A stretch of 33,560 nt of DNA from Proteromonas lacertae (lineage: Eukaryota; Sar; Bigyra; Opalinata; Proteromonadidae), in the NCBI GenBank assembly GCA_002245135.1, contig NGBS01000341.1, positions 1-33,560 on the forward strand, read 5' to 3'. The notes below the pieces were generated by a model that was given only the letters and a program-made list of their open reading frames with translations, searched no databases and was not told the origin of the DNA. This document shows positions 8,977 through 18,460 of this stretch, piece after piece. Within the stretch, counting starts at the first letter, position 1. Each line of letters starts with the position of its first letter. Position numbers and translations under genes: made by a program.

Positions 8977-9298
8977 GGAACTCTGTGACAATATCCCTTT
9001 CTATTCTTCCAAACGGGGTCTACTTCCCTACAGGACTCCTCTAACCTATCTATGAGACGATCTCCTACGGAGACTCGAGGAAGCTATCTAGAAGTGTTAG
9101 TTACCTCGAGGTGATGATTCTAATTACGCTCTTGACTCTCCTTGCTATGCTGGTGACCTTGTAAGGGCTTTTAATTGAACCGTGGAAACTCATCGTGGAA
9201 CCTGGAGTTTACAATTGTTAACTTGTTACCAATTGTTAACTAGTTACCAAATGGTAACTCCGGGAGGTTATAGCTAGTTGTGGATTTTTCAAGGACCC
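8977..9298 (-). repeat. Dispersed repeat A, copy 2 (inverted)
   Basis: 8977-9116 is the reverse complement of 8131-8310 with scattered differences. The outer part, 9117-9298, contains GTTAACTTGTTACCAATTG and a near copy of itself (GTTAACTAGTTACCAAATG). The region 9060-9180 also matches 30725-30840. The 3' edge meets the end of a truncated glycosyltransferase frame at 9299. Confidence 0.75.
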
Positions 9299-9595
9299 TT
9301 AAAGATAATGATAAGTATTCTTGGGGCTTATAAAAATTGTATTTCTTAAATTATAATTAGTTCTTATTATGTATCTTTCTAAAGTACCTTGATCAATAAA
9401 TATAATTGTATACTCTAATTTTTGGTCATATTTCAGTAAATGTGAATATAAAGAGAAGAATGCTTTATTTAAATAAGTATATCTATTACATTCAGTTATC
9501 ATTATTTGAATTGTTGTGTAGTAATTTAAATGAAAAATATTTAGTAAAATTAACGATTCTAAAATACAAAATATAACTGATATATATATAAACAT
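9299..9595 (-). pseudogene. N-terminal fragment of the CNR/LEEDW glycosyltransferase family
   Basis: 98 residues: N-terminal membrane segment (about residues 2-22), then ECNRYTYLNKAFFSLYSHL and FIDQGTLER, which align with ISCNRPIYLNKTI...YDQGTIDR of the intact paralogue at 23383-24162 and with the broken paralogue at 26758-27285. The frame ends where repeat A begins, just before the point where the acidic LEEDW site would appear, so the catalytic part is missing. Its start lies 23 bp from the divergent FkbM gene at 9619. Dead by truncation. Confidence 0.75.
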
Positions 9596-9618
9596 AATTA
9601 ATTATCATCACAATAAAT

Positions 9619-10461
9619 ATGAAAATTGTATTTTTGTGGTATGTAATTTTATTAATTAATTTAATGTATATATCTCTATTCTTTAACACATTCAACTCAT
9701 TTAAATGTTGTAATATAAAAAAATACAACCAAATTTCATATTATGATTTAGGTTCAAACAATGGAGACTCATTATTATGGCTTTTCGGATATAAAAATAG
9801 AAACAATTCATATCATGTGCCTTATCCTTTTTTTCAACATTTTCCGACTAATAAAGTAACTGTACATGTATTTGAAGCAAATCCTCATTTATGTAATTTT
9901 ATAGATGAGAATGTTAATTTTTTAAAAACAGTAACAAATATGTGTAATTTTTTTGTTAACTGTCCTGTAGTTGTATCAAATAGAAGTGGATTTATAAATT
10001 TTAAATCCACTTCAGGAACATTAGGAAGTTCTGCATATTATAATAAATCAGAAAGAGGTGCTAAAATAATGAAAATAAGATCAATTGATATAATTAGTTA
10101 TTTTATTTTAAACATAAGGCATAATGATTTTAACATTTTAAAATTTGATATAGAAGGTGAAGAATATTACATGATTCCTAGAATGATTAAAGAAAATATT
10201 CTCCATTGCTTCGATTTAGTTTTTTCAGAATTTCATCCTTTCATAAATAATCCTGTAGGTATTGAAGAATCTAATAAAATGTTCAGTAATTTCAAAAAGT
10301 ATATGATTGAAAATATGATACCATATTTTGAAGAATATAATATTAGCAAAGATTTAATGAAAATATATCATGCAAAAATTAATATGTTATACAATTTTAG
10401 AAAAGATCTATTTAATGAGTATAAATCAGAAATAATTAATAATAATTTCATTCATATCTAA
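9619..10461 (+). CDS. FkbM-family SAM-dependent methyltransferase, type II membrane
   Basis: 280 residues, intact. N-terminal membrane segment at about residues 3-22 with a two-residue tail. The Methyltransf_21 (FkbM) signature is clear: motif I DLGSNNGDS (43-51), acidic loop FEANPH (85-90), VVSNRSGFINF (118-128) and the later KFDIEGEEYYM (175-185). FkbM enzymes transfer a methyl group from S-adenosylmethionine, often to a sugar hydroxyl; the lumen-facing layout and neighbours suggest a glycan substrate, which is an inference. ATG is the first in-frame start, directly before the membrane segment. The gene faces away from the truncated GT at 9299-9595, so the two starts share 23 bp. Confidence 0.85.
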   Translation: MKIVFLWYVILLINLMYISLFFNTFNSFKCCNIKKYNQISYYDLGSNNGDSLLWLFGYKNRNNSYHVPYPFFQHFPTNKVTVHVFEANPHLCNFIDENVNFLKTVTNMCNFFVNCPVVVSNRSGFINFKSTSGTLGSSAYYNKSERGAKIMKIRSIDIISYFILNIRHNDFNILKFDIEGEEYYMIPRMIKENILHCFDLVFSEFHPFINNPVGIEESNKMFSNFKKYMIENMIPYFEEYNISKDLMKIYHAKINMLYNFRKDLFNEYKSEIINNNFIHI

Positions 10462-11125
10462 ACATAGTAGATAAAAATATCATATAATTTTGTTTAAATA
10501 ATTAATAATATGATATTTTAGAAATTGGAGCTTGAATTGGCAGAATATCAAAATGTTTAGAGCCATTATGATAATCATTAAAAGTAGTTGATCTTAAAAG
10601 CAGAATATCAAAGTATAAAATTCATATAAGCTATTATAGAATAATGAATTGAATAGTATTTATTTTTTCATAATACTTGTGAATTTACTGATTAGTGTAA
10701 AAAAATAAATCATAACTTAAAAAAGTGATACAAATCTTTGAATATGTATTATTTATAAATAAGTAGATAATAAGTAGAAGAATATTGTTGTAATGATTTT
10801 ATAAGAAGCACATCTCCATTAGTAACTGCTAACTCTACGCTAGGTTAGGAAGAAAAAGTAGAAGAATTAACTTCAATTAGAAAAACAAACTTGAAAACTT
10901 AAATATTTTTTTGAAAATTCTCATAAGTATTATGAATATTTTCTCAACTAAGCTGAAAAACGCTGTATTACGTTTGAATGTAATGCTGTGACTAAAATGA
11001 AATAGAATATAGGTTATTAGTGTAATGATTTTGCTGAATTAATTCTTATTTTTTGGTTTTTAAATGGCTTCTAATCAAAATTTAAGTTTTTTAAAGCAGA
11101 ATATGGAAATGACAGTTAAAGGTAT
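10462..11125. other. Intergenic stretch
   Basis: No intact gene. Around 10804-10900 a short coding-like stretch reads STSPLVTANSTLG, then TAG, then EEKVEELTSIRKTNLKT; its source is unknown. The word GCAGAATAT occurs three times (about 10539, 10600 and 11096). Otherwise AT-rich spacer between convergent genes. Confidence 0.4.
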
Positions 11126-12091
11126 TTAATTAAATAACTCAGAGTGGATAGTGCAATTACCGAAATATACATACTTTTTATTCTTTTCAAAGCCAATTTT
11201 ATTAGCAAATAAACTGACTAAACTGAAAGAACTACATCTTGTTAGAATTAGAGACTTGCATTTGCTGAGGATATAATAATCACTAATTGCTTCAATTGCA
11301 CATTGATTATTTTGTTTTAATAACCCGTATCCTGAATTACATCTGCTCGATTTAATATAATAAATCTTGTTAAATAATTCTTTGTATTTCATCTTTATAT
11401 TAAATGAATCAGAACTTATATACACACTACCATTTACTTGTATTTTCATTAAATATCTATATATTGCTATTATGTCTTTATATTTCAGATAGTGTAGTAA
11501 ATATTCTTTTCCATCTGCATTACCTGTTCTTATGTGTATACCATATTCTATTTTTTTAAATTCAATGTTTTTAATTTTAGATTGTATAATATTATTTAGT
11601 TTTAAAAATGTCGATGATATTTTATATGCAAATTCATTTATCATTAAATTAATGTTTTTATTATAGGTGATTAAGCCTTTTTCTATTAAATATTCTCTAG
11701 ATTTAACATTTTTAATAACATTCTGAATAGCATAAAAATGGCCATTAAATGTTATATTATAACTATAATTTCTTTTATCTAAAATAATAGGAAAATTAAA
11801 ATACCACCATAAGCAATCCCATCCAATTACTTTTAAAGAATGAGAAAAAGTATAACCATATGCAACACTACTAATTAAGCCAAGTAGTTTATTACCTAAT
11901 CCACAAGATAGGCAAGGAGCATATTTAATTATATTATAAAATAGATTATGATTTGAGAAATAAATATAATCATAGAATGTAGTAACATATGTACTATATT
12001 CTAGTTCACTTTTAAAATTGTATAGAATATATAAAAATAATGAAAATAATATTGCATATATGTAATATATATTAAAAATTCTCATTTTCAA
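11126..12091 (-). CDS. Fucosyltransferase-like GT-B enzyme, type II membrane
   Basis: 321 residues, intact. Short tail (MKMR), membrane segment about 5-23, then a glycine motif SCGLGNKLLGL (62-72) and the hallmark GIHIRTGN (184-191). The HxRxGN motif is the GDP-fucose pyrophosphate-binding site in the alpha-1,2, alpha-1,6 and O-fucosyltransferase superfamily (GT11/23/37/65). Later motifs are VYISSDS and SLILTRCSSFSLVSLFANK, matching the family's strand-serine region near the nucleotide. The gene at 21139 is a distant paralogue with the same motif order. The donor is probably GDP-fucose in the Golgi; the acceptor is unknown. It points away from the FkbM gene at 9619 with 664 bp between their ends. 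Confidence 0.75.
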   Translation of the reverse strand: MKMRIFNIYYIYAILFSLFLYILYNFKSELEYSTYVTTFYDYIYFSNHNLFYNIIKYAPCLSCGLGNKLLGLISSVAYGYTFSHSLKVIGWDCLWWYFNFPIILDKRNYSYNITFNGHFYAIQNVIKNVKSREYLIEKGLITYNKNINLMINEFAYKISSTFLKLNNIIQSKIKNIEFKKIEYGIHIRTGNADGKEYLLHYLKYKDIIAIYRYLMKIQVNGSVYISSDSFNIKMKYKELFNKIYYIKSSRCNSGYGLLKQNNQCAIEAISDYYILSKCKSLILTRCSSFSLVSLFANKIGFEKNKKYVYFGNCTIHSELFN

Positions 12092-12303
12092 CCAAATTAT
12101 TTATTAAAAGAACATAATATTTTAATATGTTTAATACTAGTGGAAATATAAATATTACTCTGAATAGTATTTAGCTATGCTTATGTCTTTAAAAGGGATC
12201 TAATCATTCTATGAGTGATCTAATAACTTTAGAAATCTTAATATACATACTTGGTAAGTTTATCAAATTATCTTTAGAATATTTTTTTAATCTAGAATTT
12301 ATT

Positions 12304-13156
12304 TTATTCACTAAATGGTTTTCCGTAGTCATTATAGAAATTTTTTTCTTTTTCTATTTTATCTTTTATTTTATTGCGATAAAATGGATCATAGAAACAC
12401 TCATTTCTTATTTTCATTTTTGGTATATTACATTGTTTGTATTCATGCTTGTATAACAGATTTTTAACATAGTTGTCAATAGTTTTATTCTTACTATTAA
12501 ATTCAATAACCCAATAATGAACTCTAACATTAAAGTCAAATGTATCTAAAACCATATACTCACCTCCTTCAACATCAAGAGAAAAAAAATCAATATGAGT
12601 TATTCCTGTACTATAGAATATGTCTTTTATATAACTACATGTTACATTTATCAATGGTTTTATAGTTTGGTTATTTCTATTCCAAAAAGGATTATTTTCT
12701 TTTAATCCACCCATTCCCCATACATCAAAAAACTCCACGCTCCTTGGAAAATAAGGGCATATTGCAGTGCAAAATATTTCAGATCTATTTCTTCCTCTAT
12801 TTCAAACCTTCAATTAATATACCTCTCCATCCTAACTCTTTTTCATAGAACAGTGTATTACTATACTTACCATCTAAAGCTCCTATTTCAACAAATATTC
12901 CGTTTGTAGTAATATGTGGTTTTGAAAAAAACAAATCATAATATATCTTATCTTCTTTACATTGAGAATAGAATTGATTTTTTGTGTTATTGCTTATATG
13001 TACAGGGCATTTCCATAGATTTTTGTATAATGATCCATAATTGATTATATTATTTTCTATCGCTTTATTTAATCTAATTGACAAGAATAAATAAGTTATA
13101 ATGATAATAGTAAATGAATTAATTAATGTATATATATGAATGTGTTTTTTAATCAT
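12304..13156 (-). pseudogene. Second FkbM-family methyltransferase, with one frame change
   Basis: Two frames make one recognisable FkbM domain. The upstream part (ATG at 13156 chosen because KKHIHIYTLINSFTIIIITY begins there as a tail plus membrane segment; the frame itself is open from 13255) has GIFVEIGALDGKYSNT and RGILIEG. The downstream part has VEFFDVWGMGG, FFSLDVEGGEYMVL and a C-terminal basic region. These match FkbM motifs in order (VEIGA-DG; IE; F-S-DVEG-E). The frame changes by one base near 12790-12800, next to GAAATAG on the coding strand; continuity of the domain across the join argues against an intron. Either a young pseudogene or a read error in an A run. It is unlike the gene at 9619 outside the motifs. 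Confidence 0.75.
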
Positions 13157-13256
13157 TAGGATTAATTGTTTATCGAAATATCGTGAATATATCATAGTAT
13201 AAGCAAATTCTGAGATGATTATCATTAATGAACATTGTTGCTCGCCGTTAGTCATA

Positions 13257-13836
13257 GATGGGTAGTCGTACCTCCGATAAATTGGAGGAGTAAGGACTGG
13301 GTAATGTTGATAGTCGATAGCTTAGCCCTTGGAGATCTCAGGTAATGTCTTCTCCGAGGATTGCATGGCAGGGACTGTCATCTTTATCGATGAGCAATTG
13401 ACGGGAATCATGCTCTTCCAGGAATTCATTCAATGAAGGGAGTAGTTCAACTTTTCCTATTGAAATAACCCAAGTGCATACAATTCCTAAAATACTTACC
13501 CAGGAGAGTGATGAAGAGATCTATGAGTTCGATAATCCCTTTAACAATGAACCTGACGATGACATCTTGAGAGCAATGCACTTGAATCTTCCATTGATCC
13601 GGATTGCAGGCTTTGTAAGTGACCTCCAGAACTACTACCATCAAAGTGTAGCTAACAACATCAATTATTCTGAATCAAGTCCCAATAGCTTCATCCTCCT
13701 AGATGATCTTCATCGTCTATACGCAGAAGCCAAGTGGTTAGCAAGAGATTTAAAAGCTGATCTGATGGATGCTGAAGGTACCTTGGAGGAACGCGTTGTT
13801 TCAAAGTCCAAGGGTGGCAAGAAGCGAAGACTATAA
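13257..13836 (+). other. GC-richer block with an unidentified ORF
   Basis: The composition switches sharply at 13257. A frame is open from just after a TGA near 13400 to the TAA at 13834. It has no ATG before the middle of the frame (only GTG at 13474), so it is a 5'-truncated gene or a spliced exon. The product is acidic in its first half (ESDEEIYEFDN, NEPDDDI) with a helical middle (DDLHRLYAEAKWLARDLKAD) and a basic terminus SKSKGGKKRRL resembling a nuclear localisation signal. The composition and codon choice are unlike the AT-rich GT genes, suggesting an element or a different genomic source. No family recognised. Confidence 0.45.
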
Positions 13837-14290
13837 CTAGCTTGATAATTCACTTGCTTTATCATCACTTTCTATCTTATTGGGTTTCTGTTATAATCTT
13901 TAATTTTAAACATTTGTGTAATTTTGTAGTTTATATGATTGTTTTAAAATTCTTATGCTATTATATACACTATATAGACACAGGACCTCCAATTTGTTTC
14001 TTACTATTAGGCTTATTGAGAGAGAAAAATCATATAAAAGAAAATTTAACACAAGCTCAGTCTTGAAGCTAAATAATGTGTATTTTTTATGAACTCCTAT
14101 CTTCTAAGCGTAACAGAAAATGAAAATGGCTATAAAAATGCACAATATACTACATAGAATAGAAAATATTAACTTTACCAATATCAGTAAAATATAGGCT
14201 TGAATGCCTGTATGTTCAATATTAATTTTGCATTTGTTTTAATTTCTTTATTATTTGAACTATATAGGCTTAAATGAATGAAATTAGTTT
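13837..14290. other. Intergenic stretch
   Basis: AT-rich sequence with no gene I can support. TATAGGCTTGAATG near 14191 and TATAGGCTTAAATG near 14264 form a short near-duplicate. Confidence 0.4.
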
Positions 14291-14870
14291 TAGAGGTGAT
14301 ATAGTGGAAGTGCCTAGAAGCCATAATGGAAGACATTCTGAAGTTGATAGACGCAAATTAATGCTAAGTAGAAATGATCTCCGTTGGATAGTTTTGCAGA
14401 TGTTGGTGAAGAAGTATTTAAGCACAAATTCAAGAATTTAGATGAGTTATACTTTATTACATATGTTTATGCTAATCAAAGAAAAATTAAGTTAAACGTA
14501 AAATATTCAATACATACAAAGAAAAAGGTAACATTAAAATGTAGACACCCTAATTACAATTTTTGTGTATCAGCAATTTGCACAGCTGGTGTAATTACGC
14601 CAATATACCAGCAGCACAGCAATCACAATGTGAAATATATAGATGCTAATGGTGTAATTACAACGATGAATGATACTATATTACAAGATATAGAAAATTT
14701 AATTAAAAATAGTAGCATGACATCAAATAATATTATGAAATATATAAAGAGTAGATATAAAATTATGATGAAGTTATAAAAATTGTTCGTAATTCAATTT
14801 TAGCGACAGAATATGATACAATATTACATATTGTAAAAGAAGAGGGTATGTATTATACATAACTATTTCA
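14291..14870 (+). mobile_element. Mutator-like (MULE) transposase remnant
   Basis: The frame at 14384-14779 reads FADVGEEVFKHKFKNLDELY, TYVYANQRKIKLNVKYS and KKKVTLKCRHPNYNFCVSAI. The pattern F-S-DEL...YA, K....VKYS, then a Cys/His cluster (C-HPNYNFC) matches the FLYWCH/WRKY-like N-terminal DNA-binding region of MULE transposases. A second frame continues with DEVIKIVRNSILATEYDTIL near 14770-14830. There is no ATG for the main frame (it can only begin at TTG, with a TGA three codons upstream) and no catalytic DDE part or inverted ends found, so this is a 5'- and 3'-truncated relic. Confidence 0.45.
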
Positions 14871-15107
14871 AATAATATTATTATTTATTTGATGAATCAA
14901 TTGAAGACATAGTTTCTAAAAAATTATATGAATTATACTCAAAAATAAAGAATTGTAATAAAAGTTAAGTCAAATATCGAAACGAATATTTTTTAATTAG
15001 TTTTGTTTTTTGAAATTATAATCATATGATTACTCTATATTTTATGAGATTATACAGCATGATAGAGAAACAATATATGAAACAGAATTGCAGAATATAG
15101 TTTTAGA

Positions 15108-15414
15108 ATGTATTTTATTGATATGACTGTTACTGTAAGTGAATTTTCTGGTAATGGTAATAATAGAAGTAGTGGTAATAGAATTAATTATAATTGTCTT
15201 ATTAATTCATTGCACCTTTCTTTTATTCAAATTAATGTATTGTTTTTCTTATTCACTTATTCTTTTCAGAGTGAATTTTTCAGCAATTGGAATAACCGAA
15301 ATAAATGGAGAAAGTGAAGAAGAAAAGAAAGAATTATCAAGAGAATTATTTAATATAGAAATTGATGAACTCAAAGGAAGTTATAGTTGCAAATTAAAAG
15401 TGTTAAAGTGTTGA
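15108..15414 (+). pseudogene. Unidentified coding-like fragment before repeat B
   Basis: Two overlapping frames. The second (15270-15414) has FSAIGITEINGESEEEKKEL, then SRELFNIEIDELKGSYSC, a coding-like acidic segment. A GTAAGT at 15134 and TTTTCAG at about 15265-15271 look like an intron's ends, but the flanking frames do not join cleanly. It stops 26 bp before repeat B copy 2. Function unknown. Confidence 0.25.
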
Positions 15415-15439
15415 CATACTGGTTAGCAACATACTGGTT

Positions 15440-15622
15440 GCAAATGGCGCAAATATTCAAACTATTTATATTTACAAAAAAGAATACTTCAGAGGTTGGT
15501 CATATAACAAAGTAAGTATATAAGTAACAATTTTTCATCAAGACAAGTAAGAATATACATTTAGTTTGTTTTAAAAGTGTCTGGTAGACAAACGGCCAAC
15601 TATGACAAACAGCGCACAACAG
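15440..15622 (+). repeat. Dispersed repeat B, copy 2 (fullest copy)
   Basis: About 183 bp. Ordered landmarks are CAAATGGCGCAAATATTC, AAAAAAGAATACTTCAGAGG, TTGGTCATATAACAAAGTAAG, AGTAACAATTTTTCATCAAG, TTTAGTTTGTTTTAAAAG and the core TGTCTGGTAGACAAACGG followed by CCAACTATGACAAACAGCGC and ACAACAG. The inverted copy at 24633-24815 matches over the same length. Confidence 0.85.
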
Positions 15623-15639
15623 GGATCAATTTTATATAA

Positions 15640-15970
15640 GTATAATTATTTATACACGATTGCATAAGACCGAGAGTTCATCTAGTTTCATTTATTACAC
15701 AGATCATCACCAACCAACTTAAGACCGAGGGTAAGAAGCTCCGAGTAAAGAAACATTAAAGCCATTGAGGATAAGATAGCTTATTAGCAACCATTGATCC
15801 TAACTACATTAACAATGAACCTTTAAGTACACCAGCGTAGCTAATAGACTTTAGAGCGTGATTAGTTTCATCACATAGGAAATACCTTCCATAAAGTCCC
15901 CTCAGGGAAGAAGACCTCGTAGGAACATTACGTAAATGGGACTATGGTACATTGTCACAGCGTTCTAACG
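15640..15970 (+). repeat. Dispersed repeat A, copy 3
   Basis: 15869-15970 carries the repeat A landmarks in order: CATCACATAGGA, CTTCC, CCCTCAGGGAAGAAGACCTCG, ACGTAAATGGGACTATGG and TTGTCACAGCGTTCTAACGA. The 15640-15868 part is similarly GC-richer and noncoding (AAGACCGAG occurs at 15668 and 15721) but is not shared with the other copies. Confidence 0.7.
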
Positions 15971-16113
15971 AGTATTATAGGATATAGTAATTCATCTCAG
16001 TAAAAACATCCTTTAAATCTATTTCTAGAATCACTAAATTCTTTTTTATAATTTCTTCAATATCGAAGTTAGATAATTCACCTTCGCTGTTTTCATGTAT
16101 TAAAGAAATACTG

Positions 16114-17085
16114 TTAATAAATTATTGATCTTATTTGATTTTCTACTACTGTTTTTAATCTGGTTATGTATCTATTCTCATATATATATTTACATTTTAA
16201 ATATTTATTTATTTTCATTCTAGCATGCCTTACATATGCTTTACTAATTTCAACAAAACATATTCCACCTTTTTCTTCCCACACTTTGGGAAAGTGAGCT
16301 CCAATACTTATAATTTTATTAGGTCTAATAATCATTATTTCATATCCTTTATCAATTATACATCCCTTTTTATCAGTTAAAAATACACTTGAAAATGTGT
16401 TATTTACATAAAATATAACAGATTTAAATATATAAACATAGTTATTGCTATTATACTTGATTATTAGATTATTAATATTTTTAGTTTGTTGAGGTACAAT
16501 TATTTCATCAATGTCTGTTATTACTACGTACTCACTTACATATCTATAGTGATTGATGCAGTGATTTAATTTTGCATCTTGTCCATAATAATAGAAAGAA
16601 ATATTAGGTATTGAAAAATTTATTAATTCAATCCATTTTCTATTCATAAGCCAATTTATTTGTTTTATGTATGTAAAATTATAAAAGCTAAGGTATAATG
16701 TGATATGTTCAACTCCTAATCTTTTATAAATTAAACATGTTCTTAACAAATTATAGATATTAATACTTTTATATATACTAACTATACATAATGATAATTT
16801 CTTTTTATATGTATGAATTTTATTAATTGATATATTAAGATTATAAAAATTAGAAATACTTTTTGTAAAATTAAAATTTCTTTTAATTCTTTTATAGATG
16901 AACTTGTTATTATGTTCGTTTCTATAATATCCATACAGAATTATGCTTTTCAGCTGATTATCATAATTACACAATGGTATGAAACGATTTTCTATATTAT
17001 ATTTATTTGTTATTCTGCATATAAAATATGTAATTTTTAGATATTTATATATATAAACAGAATTTATGAAAATAATAATAATCAA
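16114..17085 (-). CDS. GT92-family glycosyltransferase, type II membrane
   Basis: 323 residues, intact. N-terminal membrane segment about 2-23. The GT92 (formerly DUF23) domain begins near residue 97 with LSLCIVSIYK and contains LLRTCLIYKRLGVEHITLYL (113-132), YYGQDAKLNHCINHYRYVSE (166-185), the metal-binding VITDIDEIIVP (188-198), IIRPNKIISIGAHFPKVW and a conserved YVRHARM. The family usually has GQ-AALNDC, FIDLDEF-VP and H-HYR at these places. Known GT92 members transfer galactose to fucose on N-glycan cores (C. elegans GALT-1); acting on the fucose that the neighbouring fucosyltransferases could add is plausible but inferred. The first ATG is used. Its start is 58 bp from the likely start of the divergent GT at 17144. 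Confidence 0.88.
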   Translation of the reverse strand: MIIIIFINSVYIYKYLKITYFICRITNKYNIENRFIPLCNYDNQLKSIILYGYYRNEHNNKFIYKRIKRNFNFTKSISNFYNLNISINKIHTYKKKLSLCIVSIYKSINIYNLLRTCLIYKRLGVEHITLYLSFYNFTYIKQINWLMNRKWIELINFSIPNISFYYYGQDAKLNHCINHYRYVSEYVVITDIDEIIVPQQTKNINNLIIKYNSNNYVYIFKSVIFYVNNTFSSVFLTDKKGCIIDKGYEIMIIRPNKIISIGAHFPKVWEEKGGICFVEISKAYVRHARMKINKYLKCKYIYENRYITRLKTVVENQIRSIIY

Positions 17086-17143
17086 ACAAATTAGTATAAA
17101 GTATATATTGTATGTTTATAATATTTATTTATGTTTATCAATT
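17086..17143. promoter_or_regulatory. 58-bp divergent intergenic region (bidirectional promoter, inferred)
   Basis: If the GT77-like gene starts at 17144, only 58 bp separate two head-to-head genes. A longer frame from 17066 would overlap the GT92 start by 20 bp. No promoter motif is recognised in the AT-rich sequence. Confidence 0.4.
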
Positions 17144-18156
17144 ATGATTACAAAAATAATTCTATTTCTTTGCTTAAATATATTTTATTGTATATATTAC
17201 ATACAACATCAAGATAAATCAAATATATTCATAATAATTGTTCCATCAGATATGTATTATTTTGATATGATATATAATTTCTATATTACTATCATTGTTA
17301 ATTATAATTTGTCAAAATATTTCATTGTTGTGGCATTAACACATAAAATGTATTTTAAATGCAAAATTAACTTAATACCAGTAGAAAAAATGGATACACT
17401 AATCAAAGAAGATAATAATTCATATAAAATAACATCTAAAAATTTTATAAAGAAAACTAGATTAAAGCATCCAATAATATATAAGTACTTAAAAAAATTC
17501 AAGTATGTATTATTTTTAGATGCTGATGTATATTTCTTTGTTAATCCACTTAATCTTTTTCATTATCTAAAACCAAGATATGATATACTAATGCCATGTG
17601 ATAACAAACAATGTAGTATTATAAATTATGGGTTTTTACTAATAAAAAAATCAAGTAATACACTTAAATATTTTAGAGAATTAATAAAAATGAAAGTAAA
17701 AGAAAATCATTTTCATGGAAAGATGGAGAGCAAGGAATTGCTAATGAGTATATAAAGACTATTTCATATATAAAAATACAAAAACTATCAATCAACATAT
17801 TTATGGATGGTTTGAATTTCTTTAAAGAAAATTCATTTTGTTATAATAACAGTGTATCTAAATTGATAGGATTTCATAATGATTTTACAATTGGTATACA
17901 TTCAAAAATATATAGATTAAAAGAGTTAGGTCTATATGATAAACATATTAATATAAAATATAACAAGCACAAATATATATATTATAATGGATCAACAAAT
18001 GTTAGTATATATAAAATAATTAATATCTTATCACAAATGATATTTATTTCGAATTATTTAAATCGAACATTTATTGAATTGTTTAATATAGAATGTTTTT
18101 TAAAATGTAAAATCAGATTCAAAGAAAATATATCATTTTATAATCATTCTTTTTAA
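17144..18156 (+). pseudogene. GT77-like nucleotide-diphospho-sugar transferase, with one frame change
   Basis: ATG 17144 is preferred over 17066 because it places MITKIILFLCLNIFYCIYY as a tail and membrane anchor and clears the neighbouring gene. The domain shows YKYLKKFKYVLFLDADVYFF (LDADV at about 125-129, the metal site), then INYGFLLIKKSSNTLKYFRE, then in a second frame KDGEQGIANEYIK and GFHNDFTIGIHSKIYRLKEL. This order (DADV, N-GF, DQGI-N, HNN---G---K--R-K) is that of PF03407/GT77 enzymes, some of which transfer galactose, arabinose or xylose. The frame changes by one base near 17710-17722 in a TTTT run; the protein would otherwise read directly through. Either a recent pseudogene or a homopolymer read error. 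Confidence 0.75.
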
Positions 18157-18460
18157 AAATAATAATCCTTTATTGTTAATAAAATATGATCAATTATATA
18201 TATAAATTAAATAACTATACTTACTCACTAACAAGTAGTGACTGATTTTTTAAATACTTTCCTCTATAGAATAATGTTAATAAAATATATCTCATTATAA
18301 ATATTCTAATTTTACTATTCTATTTTTTAATACTTTAAATATTAAAATGAAAAATAATTATAGTTGCATAGTTAAGGATAATTTTTGGCAACGTAATTTT
18401 GATAAATGCAATTAATGAAAAAGTAATAAATTTGGTAAATATATTTTATTATGAAACATA
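18157..18460. other. Intergenic stretch
   Basis: About 300 bp of AT-rich spacer between two plus-strand GT genes. No repeat or RNA seen. It presumably holds the promoter of the next gene. Confidence 0.4.

Noticed and set aside
9492-9728. Minus-strand 78-residue hydrophobic frame
   Set aside because: Overlaps the N-terminus of the FkbM gene and the truncated GT; a shadow of the AT-rich membrane-anchor codons.
12211-12456. Plus-strand 81-residue hydrophobic frame
   Set aside because: Antisense to the C-terminal part of the FkbM gene at 12304-13156, which has clear motifs.
17066-17143. Upstream extension of the GT77-like gene to ATG 17066
   Set aside because: Would overlap the GT92 start by 20 bp and put an extra hydrophobic stretch before a good membrane anchor at 17144.
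17690-17730. Intron explaining the frame change in the GT77-like gene
   Set aside because: The only nearby GT with AG acceptors gives lengths that leave the wrong frame, while a one-base change in the TTTT run restores the domain directly.
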